The notes under the pieces are model-generated. The model was not told the DNA's origin. It saw only the letters and a program-made list of their open reading frames with translations, and searched no databases. Below, in pieces: positions 1 to 8,456 of a stretch of DNA of 64,000 nucleotides; position 1 is the stretch's first letter; the number at the start of each line of letters is the position of its first letter. The DNA comes from UBA10649 sp963749905 (GTDB lineage: Bacteria; Actinomycetota; Actinomycetes; S36-B12). Both the position numbers and the translations under genes were made by a program. Where the stretch lies: contig CAVVOF010000004.1 in assembly GCA_963749905.1 (NCBI GenBank), positions 62,001 to 126,000 of the forward strand. Direction: 5' to 3'.

Positions 1-442
1 AGGTGGCCTCCGCGCCGGTGTGGCCCGTCCAGACCGTCCCGACCGTGACGACGATCGCCGCCACCACGAGCAGTACACCGAGCGCCGTCAGCCATCCCGG
101 CCGCCGGCGATTGGCGGGAATGCCGCGGTCGACGAGCCAGAACCCGAGCAGCAGGACGAAGTACCCGATGGCCACCAGCGGAAGCCGCTCGCCGAGATCC
201 GCGTGCTGAGCGGGGGTGCCGACGCTCTCCGCCAGCCGTTCCCCCGATGCCTTCGCCAGCACCGCGCCCAGCACGCCGACTCCGGCGAGCGCGACGGTGA
301 GCGGCCCGAAGCGACGCGAGAAGGCCGGACGGACGACCATCACGATCGCGGACAGCGCCGACAGTGGGACGAGGACGACGACCGCGTGGACGACGAGCGG
401 ATGCATCGGCAGCCCGACCACGTCGTCGAGGAGGGAGTCCAC
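1..442 (-). CDS. DUF2231-type membrane protein, C-terminus cut by the window edge
   Basis: The reading frame starts at a GTG and runs off the left edge, so about 147 residues are visible. It begins VDSLLDDVVGLPMHPLVVHA, the GLPxHPLVVHA opening typical of the DUF2231 family of predicted inner-membrane proteins of unknown function. Hydrophobic segments lie near residues 18-37, 46-63, 91-105 and 120-138. The start is supported by TAGAGT on the minus strand six bases before GTG, a leaderless promoter. It diverges from hisN. The function is not known; some family members sit with heme or redox genes. The family call is fairly sure. Confidence 0.75.
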   Translation of the reverse strand, partial: MDSLLDDVVGLPMHPLVVHAVVVLVPLSALSAIVMVVRPAFSRRFGPLTVALAGVGVLGAVLAKASGERLAESVGTPAQHADLGERLPLVAIGYFVLLLGFWLVDRGIPANRRRPGWLTALGVLLVVAAIVVTVGTVWTGHTGAEAT

Positions 443-448
443 GGCGTC

Positions 449-454
449 ACTCTA
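449..454 (-). promoter_or_regulatory. Leaderless -10 hexamer for the DUF2231 gene
   Basis: On the minus strand TAGAGT is followed by six bases and then GTG at 442. This is the TANNNT-N6-start layout of actinobacterial leaderless transcripts. No Shine-Dalgarno sequence is present. Confidence 0.5.
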
Positions 455-469
455 GGGACACGGCCGCGA

Positions 470-475
470 TAGGTT
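470..475 (+). promoter_or_regulatory. Leaderless -10 hexamer for hisN
   Basis: TAGGTT is followed by six bases and the GTG start at 482, with no Shine-Dalgarno sequence. Together with 449-454 it makes a compact divergent promoter in which both transcripts appear leaderless. Confidence 0.5.
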
Positions 476-481
476 GCCACG

Positions 482-1294
482 GTGACCCACGCGACCGAGA
501 ACAGCGGCCCGAGCGACCCGGCCGCCGACCTCGATCTCGCGCTCAGCCTGGCCGACGAAGCCGATCGGATCGCCATGTCGCGCTTCGGCGCCGCGGACCT
601 CGTGGTGGAGTCCAAGCCCGACCTGACCCCGGTGTCGGAGGCCGATCGGGCAGTCGAGCAGGCCATCCGCGAGCGGATCGCCCGAGAGCGGCCCGACGAC
701 GGGATTCTCGGCGAGGAGTACGGGGCATCCGGCTCGACCGCCCGACGCTGGATCATCGACCCGATCGACGGCACCAAGAACTACGTCCGTGGCGTGCCCG
801 TCTGGGCCACGCTGATCGCCCTGCTTGCTGACGACGAGGTGGTCGTCGGCGTGGTGTCCGCTCCGGCGCTCGGGCGCCGTTGGTGGGCAGCCCGAGGGCT
901 CGGCGCGCACGTCATCGATCCGGCGTCGGCTGAGCCGCGCCGGCTGTCCGTGAGCGCGGTCCGCACGCTGGCGGACGCCTCGTTCTCCTACTCCGACGCG
1001 ATCGGCTGGCGGGAACGAGGGGCGCAGCGGGGTCTCGACGAGCTGCTGGCGGGGACCTGGCGCCAACGCGCGTACGGCGACTTCTGGTCGCACATGCTGG
1101 TGGCGGAGGGCGTGGTCGACATCGCTGCCGAGCCCCAGCTCGAGTCGTACGACATGGCCGCGCTGGTCCCCATCGTCGAGGAGGCGGGGGGCCGGATGAC
1201 GGCCTACGACGGCGGGACGGCGCTGGGCGGCGGGTCGGCTGTCACGACGAACGGCTGGCTGCACGCGGAGGTACTGGCCCTGCTCCGGGACTGA
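482..1294 (+). CDS. hisN: Histidinol-phosphatase, inositol-monophosphatase type
   Basis: 270 residues of the inositol-monophosphatase superfamily. The metal-binding signatures are intact: GEE at residues 77-79 and DPIDGTKN at 93-100, with a later VAEGVVDIAAEP segment that closes the active site. The stretch from KPDLTPV through RGVPVWATLI closely matches actinobacterial HisN, which dephosphorylates histidinol phosphate in histidine synthesis using Mg2+. It starts at GTG directly behind a leaderless promoter. No other his gene is in the window, as is usual for hisN. A general inositol phosphatase is the main alternative. Confidence 0.87.
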   Translation: MTHATENSGPSDPAADLDLALSLADEADRIAMSRFGAADLVVESKPDLTPVSEADRAVEQAIRERIARERPDDGILGEEYGASGSTARRWIIDPIDGTKNYVRGVPVWATLIALLADDEVVVGVVSAPALGRRWWAARGLGAHVIDPASAEPRRLSVSAVRTLADASFSYSDAIGWRERGAQRGLDELLAGTWRQRAYGDFWSHMLVAEGVVDIAAEPQLESYDMAALVPIVEEAGGRMTAYDGGTALGGGSAVTTNGWLHAEVLALLRD

Positions 1295-1379
1295 CCGGCG
1301 TCACGTTTGCGGGAACCCCGAGACAATCCCGCGCCGAGGCGGGACGATGGGGGCAACGACGACCGGCGGAGGTTCCCTC

Positions 1380-1814
1380 ATGCAGCTGTCCACGATCATC
1401 GCGAGCAAGGGCGACTTCGTCGCGACTGTCGCGCCTGGCGACACGGTGAGCGAGGTCATCGCCGCGCTGGCCGAGCACCGCGTGGGCGCCCTGGTCGTCT
1501 CGGCCGACGGGCGGACGATCGCCGGCATCGTGTCCGAGCGTGACATCGTGCGGTCCCTGACAGCGGGCGCGGCGGCGCTGGACCAGCCGGTCTCGTCGAT
1601 CATGACGTCAACCGTCTTCTGCGCACCTCCCGAGGCGCACGTCGACGAGCTGACCCACCTGATGACGGAGAAGCGCGTGCGGCACATCCCGGTGACCGAC
1701 CCGGACGGCGTCCTGCTGGGCATCGTGAGCATCGGCGACATCGTCAAGTCCCGGCTCGGCGAGCTCGAGGGCGAGCGGGCCGCCCTGCTCGACTACGTCA
1801 CCCGCGGCGGCTGA
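1380..1814 (+). CDS. Two-CBS-domain protein
   Basis: 144 residues consisting of two CBS motifs, roughly 8-60 and 75-130, with the repeated GIVSERDIV and GIVSIGDIV ends of each domain. Such stand-alone pairs bind adenine nucleotides and act as energy sensors; the partner is not evident here. I placed the start at the ATG at 1380 because GGAGG lies at 1368-1372, eight bases upstream; an in-frame ATG at 1347 has no such site. It stands alone between hisN and the convergent P450 gene. Confidence 0.85.
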   Translation: MQLSTIIASKGDFVATVAPGDTVSEVIAALAEHRVGALVVSADGRTIAGIVSERDIVRSLTAGAAALDQPVSSIMTSTVFCAPPEAHVDELTHLMTEKRVRHIPVTDPDGVLLGIVSIGDIVKSRLGELEGERAALLDYVTRGG

Positions 1815-1821
1815 CCGCCGA

Positions 1822-3207
1822 CTACCTGCGCGGGCGCACCCGGAGCTTCAGGCCGCCCACCGGGCGGACCGTCACCAGCGGTGCGACGTCCGGCACGCCG
1901 CCTCCCTCGGGGAACTCCACACTGACCTGGCCGGCAAGGGCAGCCAAGGTCAGCACGCCCTCGACGTACGCGAAGTCACGCCCGATGCACTGTCGCAGCC
2001 CGGCGCCGAACGGCAGGAAGGCGCGCCGGTCGACATCCCCCTCGATGAAGCGCTCCGGGCGGAACGATTCGGCGTCCTGCCACACCGCCGGGTGGCGATG
2101 AAGGAGCCAGGGGCTGAGGATCACCAGCGACCCGGCCGGGATGTCGTGCCCGCCAAGGACATCTGCCTGCGTCGCCTTGCGGGTGATCAGCCATGCCGGT
2201 GGGTACAGGCGCAGGACCTCGTCGAACACCGCGCGCGCGTAGACGAGCCGGCGGTAGTCCTCGAATCGGGGCGCCCGGCCGGCCAGCACCTCGTCGGCCT
2301 CCGCCTGCAGGCGCGCCTGGACGTCGGGATGCTCGGCCAGCAGGGCCCACGCCCAGGTGAGCGCGCTGGCGACGGTCTCGTGTCCGGCCACGATGAAGGT
2401 GACCACCTGGTCCCGGAGTTCTGTCGGCGTGAGCCCGACCCCCGACTCGTCCCGGGAGGAGATGAGCAGGTCGAGCATGTCCTCGGGCTCACTGCGAGGC
2501 GCGCGCTGCCGCTCGGCGAGCATGTGCCGCACGGCGGTGTCGAGGGTGGCCACCGAGCGCTTGAGGGTCCGGTTGCCCGGTGTCGGCACCCACGAGGGTG
2601 GCGTGAGCGGCACCCGGGCGCGCGCGACCACCACGTCCAGCGCGTCCAGGGTGGCTCCCGTGATCTCCGCGGCGTCGCCCGAGAGATCGGTCCCGAAGAG
2701 CGCGTGGCCCACCACCTCGAGCGCGAGCTCCATCATTGCGGCGTCCATGTCGACCACCGGGTCGGTCGGCAGGACCGACCACTCGGCCACGAGGCGGGTG
2801 ACGGCCCCGTCCACGTGCGCGACGATCCGGTCCAGGCCCTCGTGGTGGAAGGCCGGCTGGACCAGCGGCCGCTGGCGCCGCCAGCCGGGGGTGTCCACGG
2901 CCAGCAGCCCCTCGCCCGTCACCAGCGCCAGCGAGCGGTACTGGATGGTCGACTTGCTGTAGCCGCGATCGGTCATGACGAGCACCCGCCAGACCGCCTC
3001 GGGGTCGTTGACGAGGTAGCTCGGTGGCTGCGGGATGGGGAACTGGACGACGTCGCCGTACTGCCGCCACGTGCGCTCGAGGTATGCCAGCGGGTCGACC
3101 CGGATGGCCATCATGGCCCGCAGCATCTGCGGCCCGAGCGGTCCTGGCGCGGTGGCGGGCGTCCGGACGAACCGGCGGCCCTGCCAGTCCTGCGAGGTGC
3201 TAGCCAT
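1822..3207 (-). CDS. Cytochrome P450
   Basis: 461 residues, a normal bacterial P450 length. The I-helix oxygen-binding motif reads AGHETVAS, the K-helix ExxR is EVLR in DEVLRLYPP, and the heme loop is FGAGLRQCIG with Cys near residue 407. No ferredoxin or reductase domain is fused, so separate electron donors are needed. The sequence resembles CYP102/CYP197-like fatty-acid or alkane hydroxylases more than antibiotic P450s, but the substrate cannot be read. The ATG at 3207 overlaps the stop codon of the SulP gene by eight bases (ATGGCTAG), so it is the last gene of the fbiC-sulP-P450 operon. Confidence 0.88.
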   Translation of the reverse strand: MASTSQDWQGRRFVRTPATAPGPLGPQMLRAMMAIRVDPLAYLERTWRQYGDVVQFPIPQPPSYLVNDPEAVWRVLVMTDRGYSKSTIQYRSLALVTGEGLLAVDTPGWRRQRPLVQPAFHHEGLDRIVAHVDGAVTRLVAEWSVLPTDPVVDMDAAMMELALEVVGHALFGTDLSGDAAEITGATLDALDVVVARARVPLTPPSWVPTPGNRTLKRSVATLDTAVRHMLAERQRAPRSEPEDMLDLLISSRDESGVGLTPTELRDQVVTFIVAGHETVASALTWAWALLAEHPDVQARLQAEADEVLAGRAPRFEDYRRLVYARAVFDEVLRLYPPAWLITRKATQADVLGGHDIPAGSLVILSPWLLHRHPAVWQDAESFRPERFIEGDVDRRAFLPFGAGLRQCIGRDFAYVEGVLTLAALAGQVSVEFPEGGGVPDVAPLVTVRPVGGLKLRVRPRR

Positions 3208-4882
3208 GGTGGGCCAACTGCCTGCGCACGTGCTCACGGGCATGCGCGATCGCGTCGGGGAGGCTGCTGAACTCGTGGCCCTGCTCCGCGATCGGGGCGA
3301 GCACCCCTAGTCCCGCCAGGATGCGACGGGGGCGATCGCCGACACCGCAGAGCAGCACCACGATGCCGCGTGCAGACAGGCTCCTGACGATCTCGTCCAG
3401 GGCATGGCCTCCGCTGGCATCGATCACCCGCACGCCGCCGAGGCGCAGGACGACGACTCGCACGTCCGCGATGGAGGTGAACTCGTCGAGGAACTGCTGC
3501 GCTGCCCCGAAGAACAGGGCGCCGTCGAGCCGGTAGACGGCGATGTGCTCATGGAGGAGGGCGATCTCCTCCTCGTCGGACAGCAGGTCTGCGGCCGTCG
3601 AGACCTCCTCCTGCTCCACACTGCTCGACTTGGCCATCGCCCGGAGGGCCAGCACCGCCGCGACCGCGATCCCGATCTCCACCGCGAGGATGAGATCGAA
3701 CACCACGGTGGCGGCTGCGGTCAGGATCATGACGGCGGCGTCGGACCGGGTGGAGCGGAGGATCGCCATGACGGAGCGATGGTCGACCATGCGTACGGCG
3801 GTCACCATCAGCACGCCCGCGAGCGCGGCCAGCGGGATCGCCGCCACGACCGTGCCGGCGAAGAGCACGATGCCGAGGATGAGCAGCGAATGCACCATCG
3901 CCGACACCCGAGTCCGCGCTCCCGCTCGGACGTTGACGGCCGTCCGCGCGATCGCGCCGGTGGCGGGCATGCCTCCGAACACGCCGCTCGCCACGTTGGC
4001 CAGCCCCTGGCCGACGAGCTCCCGGTCCGGATTGAGGTGCGATCTACCAGTCATGCCGTCTGCCACGCGCGCGGACAGCAGGCTCTCGATCGCGGCCAGC
4101 ACCGCCACGGCCAGCGCAGCGCTGAACAGCGCACTTGTCGCACCGGTGCTCAGCACCGGCAGCTGCGGTGTCGGCAGTCCCTGCGGCAGCGCTCCGACGG
4201 CGTCGACGGGCAGGTCGCGCCAGACCACCACCGCGGTGGCGATGATGATCGCGATGATCGATGCGGGCACCGACTTGTGCAGGCGAGGCAATGCGAGCAT
4301 CAGGACGACGACGAGTCCGACGACCCCGAGGGACGGCAGCGCCTCGGACCAGTCCGCCAGCCGCACCGACTCGACGGCGACCAGAACCGTGTTCTCGCCC
4401 TCGGGCCGCGGGACGCCCAGGGCCAACGGCACCTGCTGCAGGAAGATGATGGTGGCGATGCCGACCGTGAATCCCTCGACGACCGGCCACGGGATGAACG
4501 AGACCGCACGGCCCAGCCCGATCAGCCCCATGACGAGGACCAGAACGCCCGCGAGGATCGCCACCGGGATGACGGCTTCGACGCCGTAGCGGGCGACGAT
4601 CGGCACCAGGACGACCGCCATGGCACCCGTCGGACCGGAGACCTGCAGGTTCGAGCCACCGAAGACCGCCGCCACCAGGCCGGCGACGATGGCGGTGACC
4701 AGGCCGGCGGCGGCGCCGACTCCGCTCGATACTCCGAACGCCAGGGCCAGCGGGAGGGCCACCACGCCTACCGTCAAGCCGGCAACGAGGTCGGCCCGCC
4801 AGCTGCCGCGGAGTCCCGCATAGTCCGAGCGGCGGGGCAGCGTGCGGTCCTTGACGAGGGTCAGGACCTCGGAGGCCTTCAC
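3200..4882 (-). CDS. SulP-family anion transporter with C-terminal STAS domain
   Basis: 560 residues: about ten or more membrane segments (residues 30-410) with the SulP signature around LQVSGPTGAMAVVLVPIV, then a cytoplasmic STAS domain (about 445-550) with the VRVIDASGGHAL core. SulP proteins move sulfate, bicarbonate or dicarboxylates; the substrate is not decidable here. I chose the GTG at 4882, whose GTGA overlaps the fbiC stop by four bases; the open frame continues far into fbiC but without homology. It is coupled to fbiC upstream and to the P450 downstream. Confidence 0.87.
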   Translation of the reverse strand: MKASEVLTLVKDRTLPRRSDYAGLRGSWRADLVAGLTVGVVALPLALAFGVSSGVGAAAGLVTAIVAGLVAAVFGGSNLQVSGPTGAMAVVLVPIVARYGVEAVIPVAILAGVLVLVMGLIGLGRAVSFIPWPVVEGFTVGIATIIFLQQVPLALGVPRPEGENTVLVAVESVRLADWSEALPSLGVVGLVVVLMLALPRLHKSVPASIIAIIIATAVVVWRDLPVDAVGALPQGLPTPQLPVLSTGATSALFSAALAVAVLAAIESLLSARVADGMTGRSHLNPDRELVGQGLANVASGVFGGMPATGAIARTAVNVRAGARTRVSAMVHSLLILGIVLFAGTVVAAIPLAALAGVLMVTAVRMVDHRSVMAILRSTRSDAAVMILTAAATVVFDLILAVEIGIAVAAVLALRAMAKSSSVEQEEVSTAADLLSDEEEIALLHEHIAVYRLDGALFFGAAQQFLDEFTSIADVRVVVLRLGGVRVIDASGGHALDEIVRSLSARGIVVLLCGVGDRPRRILAGLGVLAPIAEQGHEFSSLPDAIAHAREHVRRQLAHHG

Positions 4883-7170
4883 GGTGCGAGTACGGGCGTG
4901 CGGGGCTGGTACAAGGTGGTTCGTTCCACCAACCTCCTGCCGATCGGCTCGACGACGGCGCGCAGCTCGTCCTCGGTGATGCCCTGGCCGTGCGCCGCGC
5001 CGGCCGCGCGGGAGATGTTCTCGTCCATCAGTGTGCCGCCGAGGTCGTTGACGCCCGCCTGGAGGAGCTGCTGGGCGCCGGCCACTCCGAGCTTGACCCA
5101 GGAGGCCTGCACATTGTCGATCCAGCCGTGGTAGCCGATGCGCCCGACCGCGTGCATGAGCACGGTCTCGCGCCATGTCGGCCCGCGCCGGGCCCGACGC
5201 TTGAGGTAGATGGGCGAGGCCATGTGCACGAAGGGCAGCGGGATGAACTCGGTGAAGCCCCCGGTGCGCTTCTGGAGGTCACGGGTGCGCACGATGTGCT
5301 TCGCCCAGTGGACGGGCTGCTCGATGCTGCCGAACATGATCGTGACGGTCGAGCGCAGCCCGACGCGGTGTGCGGTCTCGTGGCAGTCCAGCCACTCGGC
5401 CGTCGTCACCTTGTCGGGGCAGAGCACCTCGCGAATGCGGTCGTCGAGGATCTCCGCCGCGGTGCCCGGCAGCGAGGCCAGGCCGGCGTCGCGGAGCCGG
5501 ATCAGGTAGCGGTCCAGCGGCTCGCCGAGCCGGCGGGCCCCCTCCGTGACCTCGAGCGCGGTGAAGCCGTGGACGTGGATGTCGGGTGCGGCCTCCTTCA
5601 CTGCCCGGCACACCTCGAGGTAGTACTCGCCGTCGAAGTCCGGATGGATGCCCCCCTGGAGGCACACCTCCGTCGCACCGAGTGCCTCGGCCTCGCGCAC
5701 CCGGGCGACGATCTCGTCGTTCGACAGCAGGTACGGCCGGCCCCGCAGGTTCAGCGATGCCGGGCCCTTGGAGAACCCGCAGAAGGTACAGCGGAAGGTG
5801 CAGACGTTCGTGTAGTTGATGTTGCGGTTGCGGACGTAGGTCACGTCGTCGCCGTTGACGGCCTGGCGAAGCCCGTCCGCGAAGGCCGCGATGGCGGCCA
5901 CCTCGGGGCCGCGGGCGCTGAACAGGGTGACGAGCTCGTCAGTGCCCGGCTCCTGGCCCTGGTCGACGCCGGACAGCACCTCGGCGACCGCCGAGCCGGT
6001 GACGCCCGCGGCGGGCACGATGACGGCCGGCGAGCGGTCGGCCCCCGAGTACCACGCGGTCGAACGGCGCCCCACCTGGATGACCTCCGCGCCGGTCCCG
6101 ACGTTGGCCGCCTGCTCGTGGCGCTCCGGGAAGGTGGCGCCCGGATCGTCGCGCCCGAAGCCCTCGGCATCGGAGCGGTCGAGCACGGCGAAGCGGACGT
6201 TCGGATCGAGCCAGCGGGCGGCGTCCAGCGCGAACTCGGGGTAGATGGTGAGCCGGGGCACGAGTGCGAGGCCGCGGGCCTCGACGACCGCCCGCAGTTC
6301 GGAGACGTGCGGCCACGGCCGCTCGGGATTGACATGGTCCGCAGTGACCGGCGAGATGCCACCGAAGTCGTCGATCCCGGCATCGATCAGCGCGCCCGCA
6401 TCGTCGACGAGGTTGGGCGGCGCCTGGAGGTGCACGTCGGCGGGCAGGATCACCCGGGCCCGAGCGATGGTGTCGAGCAGGTCGTCCATCGAGCATGGCG
6501 GCTCCGCCCGCATCAGGGTCTCCGGCTTGGGCAGGAAGTTCTGGATGATCACCTCCTGGACGTGGCCGAACTCCCGGTGCGACTCCGCAATGGCCTCGAG
6601 CGCCTCGATCCGGTCCGTCGGGGACTCCCCGATGCCCAGCAGGACGCCGGTCGTGAACGGGATGCCCAGCTCCCCAGCCCACCGCAGGGTGGCCAGCCGA
6701 CGTTCCGGACGCTTGTCGGGGGCACCGCGATGAGCGGCAAGGTCCGGGTTCAGGCTCTCGAGCATCATGCCCTGGCTCGGGGCGACCGTGCGCAGCAGCG
6801 CGAGTTCCTCGCGCGAGATCGCACCGGCGTTGGCGTGTGGCAGCAGGCCGGTCTCGTCGAGGACGGCCTGCGCCGCCGCGGCCACGTACTCCACCGTGCT
6901 GCCGTAGCCACGATCTGCCAACCACTCGCGGGCCACCGCGTACCGCGCCTCGGGCGCCTCCCCGAGCGTGAAGAGGGCCTCGTGGCAGCCGGCCGACGCA
7001 CCGGCGCGGGCGAGTGCGAGCACCTCGTCGAGGTCGAGGTAGGGGGCGGGGACCTTGGCTGGTGACGTCGCGAACGTGCAGTAGCCGCAACGATCCCGAC
7101 ACAGGCGCGTGAGGGGGATGAACACCTTGGGCGAGTAGGTGATCCGGCGCAGCAGGCCCGACACGGCCAC
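4879..7170 (-). CDS. fbiC: FO synthase, fused CofG-CofH radical SAM enzyme
   Basis: About 763 residues. It makes FO (7,8-didemethyl-8-hydroxy-5-deazariboflavin), the chromophore of coenzyme F420, from tyrosine and a flavin precursor. The N-terminal CofG half carries a CX3CX2C cluster site CRDRCGYC (Cys24, 28, 31), and the C-terminal CofH half a second, CTFRCTFC (Cys457, 461, 464). Both bind SAM-linked 4Fe-4S clusters. A strong GA-rich Shine-Dalgarno sequence precedes GTG codons at 7170 and 7164; either could start. An upstream ATG at 7275 would read through the palindromic promoter region and is unlikely. No other F420 gene is in the window. Confidence 0.94.
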   Translation of the reverse strand: MAVSGLLRRITYSPKVFIPLTRLCRDRCGYCTFATSPAKVPAPYLDLDEVLALARAGASAGCHEALFTLGEAPEARYAVAREWLADRGYGSTVEYVAAAAQAVLDETGLLPHANAGAISREELALLRTVAPSQGMMLESLNPDLAAHRGAPDKRPERRLATLRWAGELGIPFTTGVLLGIGESPTDRIEALEAIAESHREFGHVQEVIIQNFLPKPETLMRAEPPCSMDDLLDTIARARVILPADVHLQAPPNLVDDAGALIDAGIDDFGGISPVTADHVNPERPWPHVSELRAVVEARGLALVPRLTIYPEFALDAARWLDPNVRFAVLDRSDAEGFGRDDPGATFPERHEQAANVGTGAEVIQVGRRSTAWYSGADRSPAVIVPAAGVTGSAVAEVLSGVDQGQEPGTDELVTLFSARGPEVAAIAAFADGLRQAVNGDDVTYVRNRNINYTNVCTFRCTFCGFSKGPASLNLRGRPYLLSNDEIVARVREAEALGATEVCLQGGIHPDFDGEYYLEVCRAVKEAAPDIHVHGFTALEVTEGARRLGEPLDRYLIRLRDAGLASLPGTAAEILDDRIREVLCPDKVTTAEWLDCHETAHRVGLRSTVTIMFGSIEQPVHWAKHIVRTRDLQKRTGGFTEFIPLPFVHMASPIYLKRRARRGPTWRETVLMHAVGRIGYHGWIDNVQASWVKLGVAGAQQLLQAGVNDLGGTLMDENISRAAGAAHGQGITEDELRAVVEPIGRRLVERTTLYQPRTPVLAP

Positions 7171-7213
7171 CGGCCTCCTCTCCTCGACGTCGGCACATCG
7201 TCGCACATGCGTG

Positions 7214-7225
7214 GTTTTGCAAAAC
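7214..7225. promoter_or_regulatory. Perfect 12-bp palindrome upstream of fbiC
   Basis: GTTTTGCAAAAC is its own reverse complement and lies 44 bases before the fbiC start, in an A+T-rich island within G+C-rich DNA. A dimeric repressor operator is plausible; the protein is unknown. Confidence 0.4.
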
Positions 7226-7229
7226 TTTG

Positions 7230-7245
7230 CGTGAACTCGCTCACA
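7230..7245. promoter_or_regulatory. Crp/GlxR-type operator
   Basis: Read on the minus strand this is TGTGAGCGAGTTCACG, matching the Crp consensus TGTGA-N6-TCACA at nine of ten defined positions. It lies between fbiC and the divergent 55-aa gene, so it could act on either. Actinobacterial Crp/GlxR proteins use this motif. The regulator gene itself is not in the window. Confidence 0.5.
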
Positions 7246-7251
7246 AACCGT

Positions 7252-7280
7252 CAGATTTGTTTGGCTAAACACCAAATCTG
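7252..7280. promoter_or_regulatory. Nested dyad, 8-bp arms
   Basis: CAGATTTG and CAAATCTG are exact reverse complements, 13 bases apart. Inside lies a second near-palindrome, GTTTGGCTAAAC. The dyad overlaps the predicted promoter of the 55-aa gene and ends in the same octamers as the 92-bp repeats at 37590 and 48712. Confidence 0.4.
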
Positions 7281-7289
7281 CGACATAAT
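7261..7289 (+). promoter_or_regulatory. Sigma-70-like promoter of the 55-aa gene
   Basis: TTGGCT (7261-7266) and CATAAT (7284-7289) are 17 bases apart, the best housekeeping-type promoter in the window. Transcription would begin near 7296, giving a leader of about 50 bases. Confidence 0.45.
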
Positions 7290-7344
7290 CGTTACATCGA
7301 CGGGAGACCCCCCGAGATACGAACAGAAAAGGGAGTGATCCTCC

Positions 7345-7512
7345 ATGAAGGCTATGTCACAGGTCTTCGCATCCCTGTTCGGGACGGCCGCCCTCGACCC
7401 CGAGGCAGCCCGGGCCCGGCAGATCCACCGCGACTGGGACCGCGCGCGTGCGCAGGCCACGTCGCCCTCCGAAGTCGAGGAGATCGACGCGATCTTCTCG
7501 CGCAACCTCTAG
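7345..7512 (+). CDS. Small protein of unknown function (55 aa)
   Basis: The peptide begins MKAMSQVFASLFGTAALDPE and ends IDAIFSRNL. It is soluble-looking, with a charged middle part likely to be helical, and no cysteine or membrane segment. Support for its being real: a GGGAG ribosome site at 7331-7335, a good promoter upstream (7261-7289), and a hairpin terminator 66 bases downstream. I do not recognise the family. It diverges from fbiC and shares its regulatory region, including the Crp-type site. Confidence 0.6.
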   Translation: MKAMSQVFASLFGTAALDPEAARARQIHRDWDRARAQATSPSEVEEIDAIFSRNL

Positions 7513-7577
7513 CAGCACCGGAGCTCGACGAGCCCCCTGCCACGAGAACTGCGGTCCGCGCTCGGCGCGACCGCCGG

Positions 7578-7606
7578 CGGCCCTCGATCCACGAGATCGG
7601 GGGCCG
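7578..7606. terminator. Hairpin between convergent genes
   Basis: A 12-bp stem (CGGCCCTCGATC pairing with GATCGGGGGCCG, one G-T wobble) around a five-base loop. It lies between the 55-aa gene and the convergent exonuclease gene and could end both transcripts. There is no T tract. Confidence 0.55.
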
Positions 7607-7631
7607 TCGTCGTGTTCGCCCCCGTCCGCGC

Positions 7632-8456
7632 TCAGTCGAAACGGACCGTCAGGGGCGCGTGATCGCTCCAGCGCTCGTCGTAGCTCGCGGCCTTGCCCAC
7701 CTGCGCGCCCGTGCAGCGCGCCGCGAGCGACGGGGTGGCCACGGCGTAGTCGATGCGCCAGCCACCGTCGGTGTCGAAGCCACGGCCCCGCCACGACCAC
7801 CAGGTGTACGGGCCGGGTCCGGGCCCGCCGTGTTCTCGTCCGAGGTCGACCCAGTCCCGCGCGAACCACCGGTCGAGATACTCCCGCTCGGGCTCCAGGA
7901 AGCCGGCCTTGCCGCGGTTGCCCTTCCAGTTCTTGATGTCGACCTCGTGGTGCGCGATGTTGAGGTCGCCGCACACGAGCGCATGTCCCTTGCGGCGGCT
8001 GGCCGCACGCTTGACCCGACCCAGTCGCGTGTCCATGGCATCGAGGAACGCGTACTTCTCCTCCTGCCGCGGTGTCCCGGCCTCGCCCGTGTGCACGTAC
8101 GCCGAGACGACGGTGAGCGGACCGACCGGCGTGTCGACGTCTACCTCGATCCAACGGCCCTGGCCGTCCATCGCCGCCAGTCCGATGGTGGTCCTGATCG
8201 CCGTGGGCTGCTCGCGGGTGAGGACGGCCACTCCGGCCCTGCCGAGCTGCGGCGCGGGGGCGTGCGCGACATGCAGGTCCCGCAGCCCCGACTGCGCCAG
8301 CGCGTCGTGCAGTTGCTCGTGCGTCGCCCGCACCTCCTGCAGGCAGACGACGTCCGCGTCCGCGGCAGCCAGCCAGTCGAGTCCGCCACGACGCGCGGCG
8401 GCTCGGATGCCGTTGACGTTGGCGGTGATGACCCGCAAGCCGGATCGATCAGGCAA
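7632..8456 (-). CDS. xthA: Exodeoxyribonuclease III, AP endonuclease
   Basis: 274 residues of the exonuclease III family, which repairs abasic sites and trims 3' ends. Catalytic signatures in order: NVNGIRAA (about 14), LQEVR (about 40), GDLNIAHHEVDI (about 168), DYAVATP (about 235) and SDHAPL near the end. The first codon is TTG at 8456, overlapping the stop of the GMC oxidoreductase gene by eight bases; a TTG at 8438 is also possible. The coupling to an oxidoreductase gene looks positional rather than functional. Confidence 0.9.
   Translation of the reverse strand: MPDRSGLRVITANVNGIRAAARRGGLDWLAAADADVVCLQEVRATHEQLHDALAQSGLRDLHVAHAPAPQLGRAGVAVLTREQPTAIRTTIGLAAMDGQGRWIEVDVDTPVGPLTVVSAYVHTGEAGTPRQEEKYAFLDAMDTRLGRVKRAASRRKGHALVCGDLNIAHHEVDIKNWKGNRGKAGFLEPEREYLDRWFARDWVDLGREHGGPGPGPYTWWSWRGRGFDTDGGWRIDYAVATPSLAARCTGAQVGKAASYDERWSDHAPLTVRFD

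Noticed and set aside
3404..7065. Long plus-strand open frames (576 and 691 aa) opposite sulP and fbiC, with similar ones at 16362-18296 and 29179-31011.
   Set aside because: They are antisense to well-supported genes, rich in Arg, Asp, His and Gln as expected from reading G+C-rich codons backwards, and have no family motif or ribosome site.
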